Counted from the stretch's first letter, positions 16,037-25,250 are shown. The stretch: DNA of 64,000 nt from Amycolatopsis sp. WAC 01376 (GCF_003947415.1 NZ_QHKL01000001.1:682001-746000); one strand, 5' to 3'. Program-made: numbers and translations. Notes: generated by a model not told the origin, from the letters alone.

Positions 16037-17167
16037 CTAGCTCGGCAGTGCGGCGCTGACGGTCCCGATGACCCGGTCGACCTGGGCATCGGTGAGGTTG
16101 GCGTGCATCGGGATGGCGAGATGACGGCCGAAGAGGTCCGCCGATACCGGCAAGGTCTGCTGCTTGCCGTAGATGGGCTGGAGGTGCGAGGCGTAGGTGC
16201 CGAAGTTGCACTGCACGCCCTGCTCGCGGATCCGGAGCGCTAGCGCGTCGCGGTCGATCTCCGGGGCCACGGTGAGGATGTAGGCCTGCCACGGGTGCTC
16301 GCGGTCCGGGAGTTCCACCGGGACGTCGAGACCGGGCAGGTTCTCGAACGCCTCGTGGTAGCGCTTGGCCACCGAACGGCGGGCCGAGAGCAGGTCCGGG
16401 AGGCGGTCCAGCTGGACGTTCATGATCGCGGCCTGCACGTCCGAGAGCCGGAAGTTGTAGCCAAGCTCGTGGAACTCCGGGATCGGCAAGGCGCCGGAAC
16501 CCTCGCGGGTGATGGCGGGCTCGATGCCGTAGGTGTGCAGCTTGCGCGCGTGTGCGATGAGGTCTTCGCGGTCCGAGACCAGCGCGCCGCCCTCGCCGGC
16601 GGTGATGCCCTTGCGGCCGTGGAAGGAGAACGCGGCCAGATCGGCGAGGCTGCCCGCCGGACGGGTCTTGTAGGTCGCGCCCGCGGCGCAGGCGGCGTCC
16701 TCGAAGAGCCACAGGCCGTGCTTGTCGGCGATCGCGCGGTATTCGTCGAAGTCACCGGGCTGACCGGCGACGTCGACGGCGAGGATGCCGACCGTGCGCG
16801 GCGTGATCAGCGCTTCGATCGACGCCGGGTCGGCGCTCCACACGTCGGGGCGGATGTCGGCGAACACCGGAGTCGCGCCCGCCTGGAGCACGGCGTGGCC
16901 GGTGGCGGGGAAGGTGTAGTCGCCGACGATGACCTCGTCGCCCGGCTTCACGCCGAGCACACGCAGCCCGAGGAAAAGTGCCGAGCCACAGTTGCTGGTG
17001 GTCAGGGCGTGCGCGGTGCCGACGGTCTTCGCGAAGCGTTCTTCGAAGCGGCGGCAAGCGGGGCCGGCACCGGCCAGCCAGCCGGACCGGAAGACCTCCG
17101 CCACGGCGGCGAGTTCTTCGTCGCCGACGGTCGGCTGACCGAGGACCACGGGTTCGTGCTCAGACAT
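16037..17167 (-). CDS. DegT/DnrJ/EryC1/StrS aminotransferase
   Basis: A 376-residue PLP enzyme distinct from the one at 8.3 kb. Features are TSNCGSAL near residue 60, DYTFPATG, the EDAACA aspartate region, and FHGRKGITAGEGG with the PLP lysine near 190. ATG 17167 has GGGAGAGG upstream. It heads the leftward operon with epimerase, glycosyltransferase and acyltransferase, so the operon probably makes and transfers an amino (or keto-derived) sugar. It is divergent from the AfsR-like regulator. Confidence 0.9.
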   Translation of the reverse strand: MSEHEPVVLGQPTVGDEELAAVAEVFRSGWLAGAGPACRRFEERFAKTVGTAHALTTSNCGSALFLGLRVLGVKPGDEVIVGDYTFPATGHAVLQAGATPVFADIRPDVWSADPASIEALITPRTVGILAVDVAGQPGDFDEYRAIADKHGLWLFEDAACAAGATYKTRPAGSLADLAAFSFHGRKGITAGEGGALVSDREDLIAHARKLHTYGIEPAITREGSGALPIPEFHELGYNFRLSDVQAAIMNVQLDRLPDLLSARRSVAKRYHEAFENLPGLDVPVELPDREHPWQAYILTVAPEIDRDALALRIREQGVQCNFGTYASHLQPIYGKQQTLPVSADLFGRHLAIPMHANLTDAQVDRVIGTVSAALPS

Positions 17168-17205
17168 ACCTCTCCCATTGCGTGGGGACCCGGCGAAGTG
17201 TATAG

Positions 17206-17219
17206 ACGCCGATCGGCGT
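17206..17219. promoter_or_regulatory. 14-bp perfect palindrome in a divergent promoter region
   Basis: ACGCCGATCGGCGT is self-complementary and lies between two divergent genes. A TATACA box on the minus strand (17199-17204, just downstream of it) could be the -10 of the aminotransferase operon, which would put the palindrome in the -10/-35 spacer. An operator is plausible; the binding protein is unknown. Confidence 0.4.
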
Positions 17220-17271
17220 AGTTCGGGCGGGCTGGATCCGCCCAGGTCAACGACGCCCTAGTCTTTAGCCC

Positions 17272-20200
17272 ATGCGATTCCGCGTTCTGGGGGCGACGGA
17301 GGTGCGCCGCGAGGACGGCACCGCCGTACCGGTCGGCGGGCCCAGGGTCCGGACGTTGTTCGCGTTGCTCGCGCTGGAGGCGGGCCGGGTGGTCCCGGCG
17401 GAGCGGCTCATCGACGGTCTGTACGGCGAGAAGCCACCCGAAGGCGTGGCGAACGCGCTGCAATCGCAGGTCTCGCGGCTACGCGGCGCGCTGAAGGAGC
17501 TCGCGCCCGTCGAGTTCAGTCCGGCGGGTTACCGGCTGGCCGTGGACCCCGACGACGTCGACGTGCATCGGTTCGAGCGGCTCGCCGCCGAGGGGCGACG
17601 CTCTCTCGCGGCTGGAGACGCCACGAAGGCGGCCGAACTGCTTCACGAGGCTCTCCGTCTCTGGCGCGGCCCGGCGTTCGCGGACATCACCGACGCGCCG
17701 TTCCGCGATCCGCAGGTCACCAGGCTGAACGAGCTGAAGACGTCGGCGATCGAGGACCGCGTCGAAGCCGAGCTCAAGCTGGGAAGGCACGAAGACGTCC
17801 TCGCCGATCTTCGCGAAGTCATCGACGCTCAACCGCTGCGGGAACGGCCACGCGCGCTGCTGATCCGCGCGCTGCACGCCGCGGGACGGCAGGCCGACGC
17901 GCTCACCGCGTTCGAGGACGCCCGCCGTGTCCTCGCCGACGAACTCGGCGCCGACCCCGGGCCGGATCTCGCCGCCGCGCATCTGGCCGTGCTGCGCGGG
18001 GAGACGCCGCCCGTCAAGACAGCGCCCATCGAGTCCACACCCCTCCCCGCCCAGCTGACCAGCTTCATCGGCCGCGAAGGCGACCTCCGGCACGTGCTCG
18101 GCCAGCTGGACCGCTCGCGGCTGGTGACGCTGACCGGTCCCGGCGGGGCGGGCAAGACCCGGCTGGCCATCGAGACCGCGGCCGCGATGGACCTCCCGGC
18201 GGTCTTCGTCGAACTCGCGCCGTACACCGAAGACGCCGACGTCGCGCACGCCGTGCTGACCGCGCTCGGCTTGCGAACGGTCCCGCTCGGGACGGTCACC
18301 GCCCCGGTGGAGCACGCGCCGCTGGAGCGGCTGATCGACGCGCTGACCGACCGGGCGGTCCTGCTGGTGCTCGACAACTGCGAGCATCTGATCGAGGCCG
18401 CCGCGAAACTGGCCGCCCGGCTGCTCGGCGCGGCCCCCGCGCTGCGGGTGCTCGCCACCAGCCGCGAACCGCTGGGCATCACCGGCGAGGTCGTCTCCCC
18501 CGTGCCGCGGCTCGCCGTGCCGCCGCCGGGCACTCCTCCCGGCCGGTCGCTGGAGTTCGCCGCCGTCCGGCTGTTCGCCGACCGCGCGCAGGCGGGCGAT
18601 CCGGGCTTCGCCGTCGACGACGCCACCGCGGGCGACGTCCAGCGGGTCTGCGCCGCGCTCGACGGGCTGCCGCTGGCCATCGAACTCGCCGCCGCGCGCG
18701 TGCGGACCCTGACCGTCGGCGAGATCGCCTCCCGGCTGGACGACCGGTTCGGGTTGCTCTCGCGCGGCAGCCGGGTCGCCGAGAGCCGTCATCGCACCCT
18801 GCGCGCCGTCGTCGAATGGAGCTGGGATCTCCTGGAAGAGGACGAACGGCTGCTGGGCAGGCGGCTGACCGTCTTCGCGGGCGGCACGACCCTCGCCGAC
18901 GCCGAAGCGGTCTGTGCCGTGCCGGACATCGCGGAGCTGCTTCCGTCCCTTGTGGACAGATCGCTGGTGGAGCGCACCGGGGACCGGTATCGGATGCTCG
19001 AAACGATCCGGGCCTTCTTCGCCGGGAAACTCGCCGAAGCGGGCGAAACCGAGCAGCTGCGGCGCGCGCACGCCGAGTATTTCCTCGCCCTCGCGGAGAA
19101 GGCGGATCCGCTCGTGCGCACCGGCGACCAGCTGGTCTGGCTGGATCGGCTCGACGCCGCCTACGAGGATCTCCTCGCCGCGTTGCGCTGGGCCGTCGAG
19201 TCCGACTTGAAGATCGCGCTCCGGCTCTCGGCTTCGCTGGTGATGTACTGGTGGATGCGCGGCCGCCGGTTCGAAGGCTCGACGCTGAGTTTGGAAGTGG
19301 TCAAACGGCTCGGACAGCGGGTGCCGGACGGTCTCGAAGAGGAGTACCAGCTCTGCGTGCTCACCGCCGCCGCGGGACTGCGGGGCCACGAGGCGCTCGA
19401 CCGGCACCTGCCGTTGGTGGACGACCTCATGCTGTCCCTCGCCAAGGCTCCCCGGAACCCGGCGCTGCTGCTGTTGCTCGGCGTCGTGACCGGCCCGCCC
19501 GGTGATGACGACGCGCTGATCAAACGCAGCCGGATGCTGCTGGCGAACAGCGATGCGTGGAGTCTCGCCCTCGCGCCGACCGGTTACGGCCTCCGCGCGC
19601 TGATGCAGGGCGAACTCGAGACGGCGGAAGAATTCCTGCGCCAGGGGGCGCAGGCGTTCCGCTCGATCGGGGAACGCTGGGGCCTCTCGATGGCCCTCGA
19701 CCATCTGTCACAGATCCTGATCTGGACGAACCGGCAGGCCGAAGCCCTCGAAACGATGAACGAGGCCCTGCGGCTGATGCGCGAACTCGGCGCGTCCGAC
19801 GACAACGCGGACCTGCTGTGCCGTCGCGGCGGCAGCAAGCTGCTCCACGGCGACGCGGCGGGCGCGCGGGCGGATTTCGAACTCGCCATCGAGATCGCGC
19901 GCCGCGCCGGGATGCCCGAAAGCCGGGCGTCCGGGTACATCGGGCTGGCGTTCCTCGCTCGGCACGAGGGCGATCTGGCAGCGGCCCGGGCGCTGACCGA
20001 ACGCGCGCTCGCGGAGTGTTCCGGTGGCGCGTTCGCCGCCGAAGGGGTCCGTGCCGGCGCGAGGATCTCGCTCGGCTGGGTCCTGGCCGCGGAGGGCGAC
20101 GCCGACGGGGCCGAGGAACTGCACCGGCTGGCCCTCGTGTCGGCGGACGGCTGGCACGACAGCACCACGGTCGCCCTCGCCGTCGAAGGCCTCGCCGGGG

Positions 20201-20403
20201 TCGCGCTGCTGCGGGGCGACGCCGAGCGGGCGGCGGTCCTGATCGGCGCCGCGGTGACCATCCGGGGCACCCCGTTCGCGGTCGATCTGGACGCCGCCCT
20301 GCTCCGGACGACGGTGCGGGAGCGGCTCGGCGACGACTTCGACGGGGCCTACCGCCGAGGGCTGGGTCTGCGCGGCGCCGCTCAATTGACCGGGAAGCTC
20401 TAA
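17272..20403 (+). CDS. AfsR/SARP-type regulator: OmpR-like DNA-binding, BTAD, NB-ARC and TPR domains
   Basis: A 1043-residue regulator. Residues 1-95 are a winged helix of the OmpR type, 98-245 the bacterial transcriptional activator domain, then an NB-ARC ATPase with Walker A GPGGAGKTR near 290 and Walker B VLLVLDNCEHL near 365, and a TPR-rich C-terminal half from about 620. Such proteins switch on secondary metabolism or stress genes in actinobacteria. The ATG is 10 bases after a TAGTCT -10-like box, so the message may be leaderless. It stands alone; its stop overlaps the convergent membrane-protein stop by four bases. No biosynthetic gene cluster of the usual type is next to it. Confidence 0.92.
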   Translation: MRFRVLGATEVRREDGTAVPVGGPRVRTLFALLALEAGRVVPAERLIDGLYGEKPPEGVANALQSQVSRLRGALKELAPVEFSPAGYRLAVDPDDVDVHRFERLAAEGRRSLAAGDATKAAELLHEALRLWRGPAFADITDAPFRDPQVTRLNELKTSAIEDRVEAELKLGRHEDVLADLREVIDAQPLRERPRALLIRALHAAGRQADALTAFEDARRVLADELGADPGPDLAAAHLAVLRGETPPVKTAPIESTPLPAQLTSFIGREGDLRHVLGQLDRSRLVTLTGPGGAGKTRLAIETAAAMDLPAVFVELAPYTEDADVAHAVLTALGLRTVPLGTVTAPVEHAPLERLIDALTDRAVLLVLDNCEHLIEAAAKLAARLLGAAPALRVLATSREPLGITGEVVSPVPRLAVPPPGTPPGRSLEFAAVRLFADRAQAGDPGFAVDDATAGDVQRVCAALDGLPLAIELAAARVRTLTVGEIASRLDDRFGLLSRGSRVAESRHRTLRAVVEWSWDLLEEDERLLGRRLTVFAGGTTLADAEAVCAVPDIAELLPSLVDRSLVERTGDRYRMLETIRAFFAGKLAEAGETEQLRRAHAEYFLALAEKADPLVRTGDQLVWLDRLDAAYEDLLAALRWAVESDLKIALRLSASLVMYWWMRGRRFEGSTLSLEVVKRLGQRVPDGLEEEYQLCVLTAAAGLRGHEALDRHLPLVDDLMLSLAKAPRNPALLLLLGVVTGPPGDDDALIKRSRMLLANSDAWSLALAPTGYGLRALMQGELETAEEFLRQGAQAFRSIGERWGLSMALDHLSQILIWTNRQAEALETMNEALRLMRELGASDDNADLLCRRGGSKLLHGDAAGARADFELAIEIARRAGMPESRASGYIGLAFLARHEGDLAAARALTERALAECSGGAFAAEGVRAGARISLGWVLAAEGDADGAEELHRLALVSADGWHDSTTVALAVEGLAGVALLRGDAERAAVLIGAAVTIRGTPFAVDLDAALLRTTVRERLGDDFDGAYRRGLGLRGAAQLTGKL

Positions 20404-21068
20404 GCACGGGTCAGCTGGGTGCCCTGCGGTGCGAAGCGGCCGACGCCTTCGGCGAGGAGACGCTGGTCGAGTTCGGTGTCCTGGACGGCGACGTACAGCG
20501 GCGCCGCGTTGACCGGGACCGCGCCGAGCCGGGTCATCCCGGGGCCGACCGGGTCGATGGTGAGCCGGGTGACGTCACGCCATGGCACGACGGTCCGCTC
20601 GATCCGGACACCGACCGCGTCCAGTTCGAAGAGCACCCACTGCTGGTCGTGCAGCGACTTCACGTAGCCGATGGCCGCGCAACCGGCGGCGATCGCGATG
20701 ATCCGCAGCACGCCGGGCCCGTCCAGCGAGCCGACCAGTGCGACGAACCCGAGGACGGCCACGACCATTCCGGACAGCTTCGCGGCGCCGACCAGCCCCG
20801 CGTTCGGCTTGTGCACGCGGAACCGCACGGCGCGCATCAGGTGTTTGGTGAGCATCCCGCCACCGATCGCGGCGGCGAGCCCGAACATCGTCACCACCAG
20901 TGAAACCGGGGAGAAGTCCACGAGGACGTTGTAACCGGCGACCAGCGCGACGAAGGCGCCCACGACGGTCAGCATCAGCGCCAGTTTGCCCTTGCGCACG
21001 TCACGTTCACGGCGTTCGAGCGAGGCCTGGTCGGGCGCGGCGAGGAAGCCGCCGTCGATGTTCCTCAT
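20400..21068 (-). CDS. Membrane protein with C-terminal PH-like domain
   Basis: A 222-residue protein with four hydrophobic segments in two pairs (about residues 28-72 and 92-135), then a soluble tail of about 85 residues with the alternating beta pattern seen in bacterial PH domains (VGVRIERTVVPWRDVTRL). I do not recognise a named family. It is coupled by ATGA to the small membrane protein upstream, and its stop overlaps the convergent AfsR-like stop. Confidence 0.72.
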   Translation of the reverse strand: MRNIDGGFLAAPDQASLERRERDVRKGKLALMLTVVGAFVALVAGYNVLVDFSPVSLVVTMFGLAAAIGGGMLTKHLMRAVRFRVHKPNAGLVGAAKLSGMVVAVLGFVALVGSLDGPGVLRIIAIAAGCAAIGYVKSLHDQQWVLFELDAVGVRIERTVVPWRDVTRLTIDPVGPGMTRLGAVPVNAAPLYVAVQDTELDQRLLAEGVGRFAPQGTQLTRA

Positions 21069-21283
21069 CGGGCATCACGCTGCGCTTCGGCGGCCACGCG
21101 GCGCTCACGCTGACGGCGGTCGAGGACGTACAGCAGCGTGCCGGCGCCGGCGCTCACCGCGGCGTAGAGGAGGTCCTGCAGGCCGTCGTCCGGGTAACCG
21201 GTGGAGAACTCGACCATCGCGAGCGCGACGAACAGGACGCTGATGACGCCCCCGGCGATGATGTACACCTTGTTGCTGAGCAT
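21065..21283 (-). CDS. Small two-helix membrane protein
   Basis: A 72-residue protein with hydrophobic segments at about 5-25 and 36-52 and a charged Arg-rich tail. ATG 21283 follows GAGGGA at good spacing; the longer frame upstream is not supported. The ATGA overlap with the PH-like membrane protein suggests the two work together. Function unknown. Confidence 0.7.
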   Translation of the reverse strand: MLSNKVYIIAGGVISVLFVALAMVEFSTGYPDDGLQDLLYAAVSAGAGTLLYVLDRRQRERRVAAEAQRDAR

Positions 21284-21403
21284 GGCTTCCCTCGCTTGTC
21301 GTTGCCTGGTGAGACCACTTTCGCTCGGGGCACATGACATTCCGATGACAAGCGGTCAGCGCGTGGTGCGCGGACGGTCAGCGGTCGCGGAGACCCTCCG
21401 TCC

Positions 21404-22501
21404 ATGACTTACTCAGCGGGATCTCCCGAAGACTTCCTCGCCGTGCGGCATCTGACGTTGCGCGGCACCCAGGCCGAGATCGGCCAGGCGCTCGGCGCCG
21501 AAGCGAAGGCGCGCTCGGACTGGTCGCCACCGTCGATCGATCCGATCGTGGCCAGGGCGCGGCGCACCTGGTTCGCGCGGAACTGGCCGCAGTACGCCGA
21601 ACGGACGGCCGGGTTCGCCGAGGCCTACGGGCTCCCGGCCGACGCGGCGGTCTCCTTCGACAACGCGAGCGCCCTGCCCGCCGGGTCGGGCTGTTCGGCG
21701 CTGTGGACGGGGAGCACGCTCGGCCGGAACTACGACTTCTTCACCATGAGCTGGACCCAGCTGGGCGCGGTGATGGCGGGTGAGGAACCCGTCGACGACG
21801 GGACGGTGCCGATGGCGTCACGGCCCTACGTGCTGACGACGATCCCCGACGACGGCATCGCGTCGACGGCCCTTTCGATGTCCACAATGGACGGCGCGAC
21901 GGAAGGGGTCAACGAGGCGGGGCTGGTCGTCGCGCTGCTGATGGCCGAAGTCGAAACGGCCGCGCCGCTGGTGGACGATCCCGGCCCACAGGCCGGCCTG
22001 TCGGTCCTGCAGGTGTGCCGGTATCTGCTGGACACCTGCGAAACCGTCGACGAGGCCAAGGAAGCGCTGATGCTCGCCAAGCAGTACACGCACGGCGCGC
22101 CCTGCCATTACATCGTCGCCGACGCTTCCGGCCGCGGCTTCGTCCACGAGCGCGGGCAGCACGACATCGAGTACTTCGTCGAGGTCGCCGACGGACCGCT
22201 GTGCGTCACGAACCACCTGCTGCACCGTCATCCGGACCTCGACGCGCTGCCCGAGGACACACCGGACACCATGCGCACCTACGAGCGGCTTCGCACCATC
22301 ACCAAGGAAGCGGACGCCGGGCCGCGCGACGCGCTCGACGCGGTGTCGTTCGCGATCGAGCCCGGCGCGCCGTGGCGGACGTTGTGGCGCAGCGTCCTCG
22401 ACCCGGCGGCCCGCACCCTGAGCACCCGGTTCTATCTCGGTGACGGCGACAACGGCACCGCGCGGCACTCGCCGGAACTCACCTTCGGCGTGTCGAGGTG
22501 A
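21404..22501 (+). CDS. C45-type peptidase/acyltransferase, Ntn-hydrolase fold
   Basis: A 365-residue protein like the C45 family (acyl-CoA:6-aminopenicillanate acyltransferase and relatives). The SGCSALW segment at about residues 103-108 holds the candidate nucleophilic cysteine, exposed in these enzymes by self-cleavage, followed by LGRNYDF and EGVNEAGL. These enzymes hydrolyse or transfer amide-linked acyl groups. It is coupled (GTGA) to an MFS exporter, so it may act on a small amide compound that is exported, or protect the cell from one. The ATG at 21404 is the first in-frame start. Confidence 0.82.
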   Translation: MTYSAGSPEDFLAVRHLTLRGTQAEIGQALGAEAKARSDWSPPSIDPIVARARRTWFARNWPQYAERTAGFAEAYGLPADAAVSFDNASALPAGSGCSALWTGSTLGRNYDFFTMSWTQLGAVMAGEEPVDDGTVPMASRPYVLTTIPDDGIASTALSMSTMDGATEGVNEAGLVVALLMAEVETAAPLVDDPGPQAGLSVLQVCRYLLDTCETVDEAKEALMLAKQYTHGAPCHYIVADASGRGFVHERGQHDIEYFVEVADGPLCVTNHLLHRHPDLDALPEDTPDTMRTYERLRTITKEADAGPRDALDAVSFAIEPGAPWRTLWRSVLDPAARTLSTRFYLGDGDNGTARHSPELTFGVSR

Positions 22502-24054
22502 ACGACGCGGCGACAATCGGGAAGGGCCGCAAGATCGGCACCGTCGTGGTCTGCGTGCTGGCGCAGCTGCTGATCGCGATCGACCTGACCGTGCTGCACC
22601 TGGTGCTGCCGTCGCTTTCGGCGCAGATGCACCCGTCGACCACGGAACTGCTGTGGATCGCGGACGCGTACGGTTTCGCGCTCGCCGGGCTGCTGATCAC
22701 GATGGGGAACATCGGCGACCGCGTCGGCCGGAAGAAGCTGCTGCTCATCGGGGCGTCGCTGTTCGGTGTCGCTTCGGTGGTCACGGCGTACGCGCCGACG
22801 ACGGAACTGCTGATCGCCGCCCGCGCGCTGCTCGGGATCGCCGCCGCGACACTGATGCCGTCGACGCTGTCGATCGTGCGGAACGTGTTCACCGGCAAGG
22901 AACGCGCGGCCGTGATCGGCATTTCGAGCGGGCTGACGATCCTCGGTTTCGGCATGGGACCGCTCGTCGGCGGGGTGCTGCTCGAACACTTCTGGTGGGG
23001 TTCCGTGTTCCTGGTCAACGTGCCGGTGGTGGTGGTCATGGTGATCGCCGGCGCGCTGATCCTGCCCGAATCGAAGAATCCGGTGTCCCATCGGATCGAC
23101 GTGCCCAGCGTGCTGCTCTCCCTCGTCGGCATGGTCGGGATCGTCTACACGATCAAGGAAGTCGCGTACAAGGGCTGGGGACACTGGGACGTCGCGGTCG
23201 CCGCCGTGCTCGGCCTCGGCTGTCTGCTGGCGTTCGTCCTGCGGCAGCCGCGGCTGGCCGAACCGCTGATGGACCTGCGGCTGTTCGCGCAGCGGGCGTT
23301 CTCGGCGACCGTCGGCACCACGATCCTGGCGATGTTCGCGCAGCTCGCGGTCTCGCTGATGTTCGCGCAGTACCTGCAGCTGGTGGCGGGCTGGTCACCG
23401 CTGCGGGCCGGGCTCGCCGGGTTGCCGGGGATGGGCGGCGCGATCGTCGGCGGGGTGCTCGCGCCACTGGCGATCAAGGCCTTCGGCCGCGCCGCCACGA
23501 TCGCGGGCGGCTGTGCCCTGTCCGCGGTCGGCTTCGCGTTGTACTCGGGTATCGGCGTGACGATCGTCTACACGGATCTGCTCGCCGCGATGATCGTCTT
23601 CGGCGTGGGGCTGGCGCTGATCCTCACCGTCGCGACGGACACGGTGCTCGGCGTCGTGCCGAAGGCCAGGGCGGGCGCGGCGTCGGCGATTTCCGAGACG
23701 TCGACCGAACTCGGCGGCGCGCTGGGGATCGCCGTCCTCGGCAGTGTGCTCGGCGCGCTGTACCGGAGCGAACTCGTCGTCCCGGCGGGCGTGCCACCGG
23801 AGGCTTCGGCGGCGATCTCGGACACCCTCGGCGGTGCCGTCCAGGTCGCGGCGCAACTGCCGCCCGAGCAGGGAGCCTTGGTCCTGACCACCGCCAAACT
23901 GGCGTTCGTCGACGGGTTGCAGGTGACGATGCTGTGCTCGGCGGGGCTGATGGCGTTGCTGGCGGTGAGCGCGTTGTTCAGCCTGCGCGGGGTGCCGAAG
24001 ATCCTCGAAGACCCAGAAGAGGCTTCGGCTGCTACGCCGGTTCCGGTGGGCTGA
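22498..24054 (+). CDS. MFS transporter, DHA2 (14-helix, QacA/SmvA-like) family
   Basis: A 518-residue transporter with about 14 membrane helices. The loop between helices 2 and 3 reads GNIGDRVGRKKLL, the MFS signature, and the central part has the two extra helices of the DHA2 class. The GTG start overlaps the stop of the C45 gene, so synthesis is coupled. It probably exports a toxic or self-made compound by proton antiport. A palindrome that starts at the base after the stop codon should end the transcript. Confidence 0.9.
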   Translation: MNDAATIGKGRKIGTVVVCVLAQLLIAIDLTVLHLVLPSLSAQMHPSTTELLWIADAYGFALAGLLITMGNIGDRVGRKKLLLIGASLFGVASVVTAYAPTTELLIAARALLGIAAATLMPSTLSIVRNVFTGKERAAVIGISSGLTILGFGMGPLVGGVLLEHFWWGSVFLVNVPVVVVMVIAGALILPESKNPVSHRIDVPSVLLSLVGMVGIVYTIKEVAYKGWGHWDVAVAAVLGLGCLLAFVLRQPRLAEPLMDLRLFAQRAFSATVGTTILAMFAQLAVSLMFAQYLQLVAGWSPLRAGLAGLPGMGGAIVGGVLAPLAIKAFGRAATIAGGCALSAVGFALYSGIGVTIVYTDLLAAMIVFGVGLALILTVATDTVLGVVPKARAGAASAISETSTELGGALGIAVLGSVLGALYRSELVVPAGVPPEASAAISDTLGGAVQVAAQLPPEQGALVLTTAKLAFVDGLQVTMLCSAGLMALLAVSALFSLRGVPKILEDPEEASAATPVPVG

Positions 24055-24113
24055 AATGTCATGAACGACCCTTTCCTGACGTTTTTCGTCAGGAAAGGGT
24101 CGTTCATGACATT
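24055..24113. repeat. Palindromic element, copy 1 of an exact repeat
   Basis: A perfect 27-bp stem (24055-24081 and 24087-24113) with a TTTTT loop. Arms read GTCATGAACGACCCTTTCC and its complement. The inner 55 bases (24057-24111) are identical at every base to 31945-31999. It lies between convergent genes and probably terminates both, but exact identity over 55 bases points to a duplicated or mobile element. Confidence 0.85.
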
Positions 24114-24115
24114 CG

Positions 24116-24604
24116 TCAGCGAGGTCCGGCCAGCGGGACCGCCCGCTTGTCGCCGGACCGCACCATGGCCAGCAAGGGTTTCGCGGCCACCGCCAGTAGC
24201 CGGGCCGCGAAGGTGCGGCCGTTGCGGCGCGCGATGTCCGGGCCGAAGGCGTCCATCAGCGCGACGAGCCCGGGCAGCGGCCGCACGAACAGTGTCACTT
24301 CGGCGATGAGCCCGTCTTCGCCGAGTTTCAGGACCGCCGCCTCTTCGACGTCCTCGCCGCCGATGCTCGCGGTGTAGACGACGACCCGCGTCTTGCCGTC
24401 GCCGGTGTCGGTGTGGAACCGGACGTCACGCAGATGCGAGTAGGCGACTTCGAGCAGCGGCCTGAGTTCCGCGTGCCCGGTGAACCGGACCCGGTCGGTC
24501 AGCGGCGAACGCACCACGGCGTCCGGCGCGAAGGCGCTCAGCCCGAGTTCGACGTCCCGGGTCTCGAGTGCCCGGCGGTACCGCTCGGTGGTTTCGGTGC
24601 TCAT
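24116..24604 (-). CDS. SnoaL-like/NTF2-fold nuclear transport factor 2 family protein
   Basis: A 162-residue protein with the alpha+beta NTF2 cone layout: N-terminal helices (RYRRALETRDVELGLSAFAPDAVVRSPL) then beta strands. SnoaL-like proteins serve as small-molecule isomerases, hydrolases or binding proteins. ATG 24604 has AGGAGG four bases upstream and overlaps the TetR stop (ATGA), so it is probably controlled by that regulator. Ligand unknown. Confidence 0.83.
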   Translation of the reverse strand: MSTETTERYRRALETRDVELGLSAFAPDAVVRSPLTDRVRFTGHAELRPLLEVAYSHLRDVRFHTDTGDGKTRVVVYTASIGGEDVEEAAVLKLGEDGLIAEVTLFVRPLPGLVALMDAFGPDIARRNGRTFAARLLAVAAKPLLAMVRSGDKRAVPLAGPR

Positions 24605-25212
24605 ATGTCCTCCTGGATCAGGTTCCCCAGTCCGCGCCACAACAGATCCGTCGTGAGCGCGACGACTTGCTCCCGCGGGATGTCACGGTTGCTCCACCAC
24701 CAGGTGGCGATGGCGTTCAGCGCGCTTTTCGCCGCTTCGGCGAGCGCTTCGTTCGCGCGGTCGCGCGGCAGGTCCGCGGTCAGCGCCAGGCCGGGCACGC
24801 GAGCGAACACCTCGGTCAGCCGCCCGGTGGCTCTGGCCTGCCCGCGCCGGTGCACCTCGGCGACGCCCTCGTCGGACGGCGTCTCGGCGAAGATCATCCG
24901 CCAGCCGCGTTCGTTGGTCTCCATCCAGGCGAAGATCGCCGCCACCCGGCCGCGCAGCAGCTCCTCGGCGGTGGCCGCGGGCGGCAACTCCGCCCAGCCC
25001 GCCAGCAGACTGTCCACTTCGGACTCCAGGAGTCCGGCGTACAGCGCCGCCTTGGACGGGAAATGGTCGTAGAGCACGGGCGTGCTGATCCCGGCGGCCG
25101 TCGCGACCTCGCGCATCCCGGCCAGGTCGTACCCGGACGCGGCGAACACCCGCGCCGCCGCGGCCAGGATGCGTTCCCGGCGTTCGTCCCTGCTCAACCG
25201 CTTACCTGACAT
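24601..25212 (-). CDS. TetR-family transcriptional regulator
   Basis: A 203-residue repressor. The N-terminal helix-turn-helix spans about residues 10-55 (RERILAAAARVFAASGY, then AAGISTPVLYDHFPSK). The C-terminal half is helical and binds ligand and partner subunit. Its promoter and two copies of an 18-base palindrome lie just upstream, one overlapping its start codon, which implies self-repression. The divergent gene is an L-2-hydroxyglutarate oxidase and the downstream gene a SnoaL-like protein. Confidence 0.93.
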   Translation of the reverse strand: MSGKRLSRDERRERILAAAARVFAASGYDLAGMREVATAAGISTPVLYDHFPSKAALYAGLLESEVDSLLAGWAELPPAATAEELLRGRVAAIFAWMETNERGWRMIFAETPSDEGVAEVHRRGQARATGRLTEVFARVPGLALTADLPRDRANEALAEAAKSALNAIATWWWSNRDIPREQVVALTTDLLWRGLGNLIQEDI

Positions 25213-25221
25213 TGGTCAGGT
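25204..25221. promoter_or_regulatory. Candidate TetR operator O1
   Basis: ACCTGAC-N4-GTCAGGT, a perfect 7-bp inverted repeat that covers the tetR start codon (ATG at 25210-25212, minus strand) and sits just after its -10 box. A near copy lies at 25235-25252. Confidence 0.65.
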
Positions 25222-25250
25222 ACGCTACCAGGTAACCTAACGGTTGTCAG
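25222..25250 (-). promoter_or_regulatory. tetR promoter
   Basis: On the minus strand a -35 box CTGACA (25245-25250) and a -10 box TAGCGT (25222-25227) are 17 bases apart, which is ideal spacing. The -35 lies inside operator O2 and the -10 touches operator O1, so bound repressor would block polymerase. Confidence 0.6.

Noticed and set aside
17479..19704. 741-residue antisense frame within the AfsR-like gene
   Set aside because: Rich in Arg, Gly, Gln and His, no domain, no ribosome-binding site; the sense strand has well-defined domains.
24061..24112. Small gene starting inside the palindrome (ATGAACGACC...)
   Set aside because: The reading frame is a by-product of the inverted repeat; the same peptide arises in the identical copy at 31.9 kb, and no ribosome-binding site is present.
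22440..24377. Long Arg/Gly-rich frame on the same strand as the MFS gene
   Set aside because: High-GC shadow of the DHA2 transporter with low-complexity translation; the MFS frame has clear helices and motifs.
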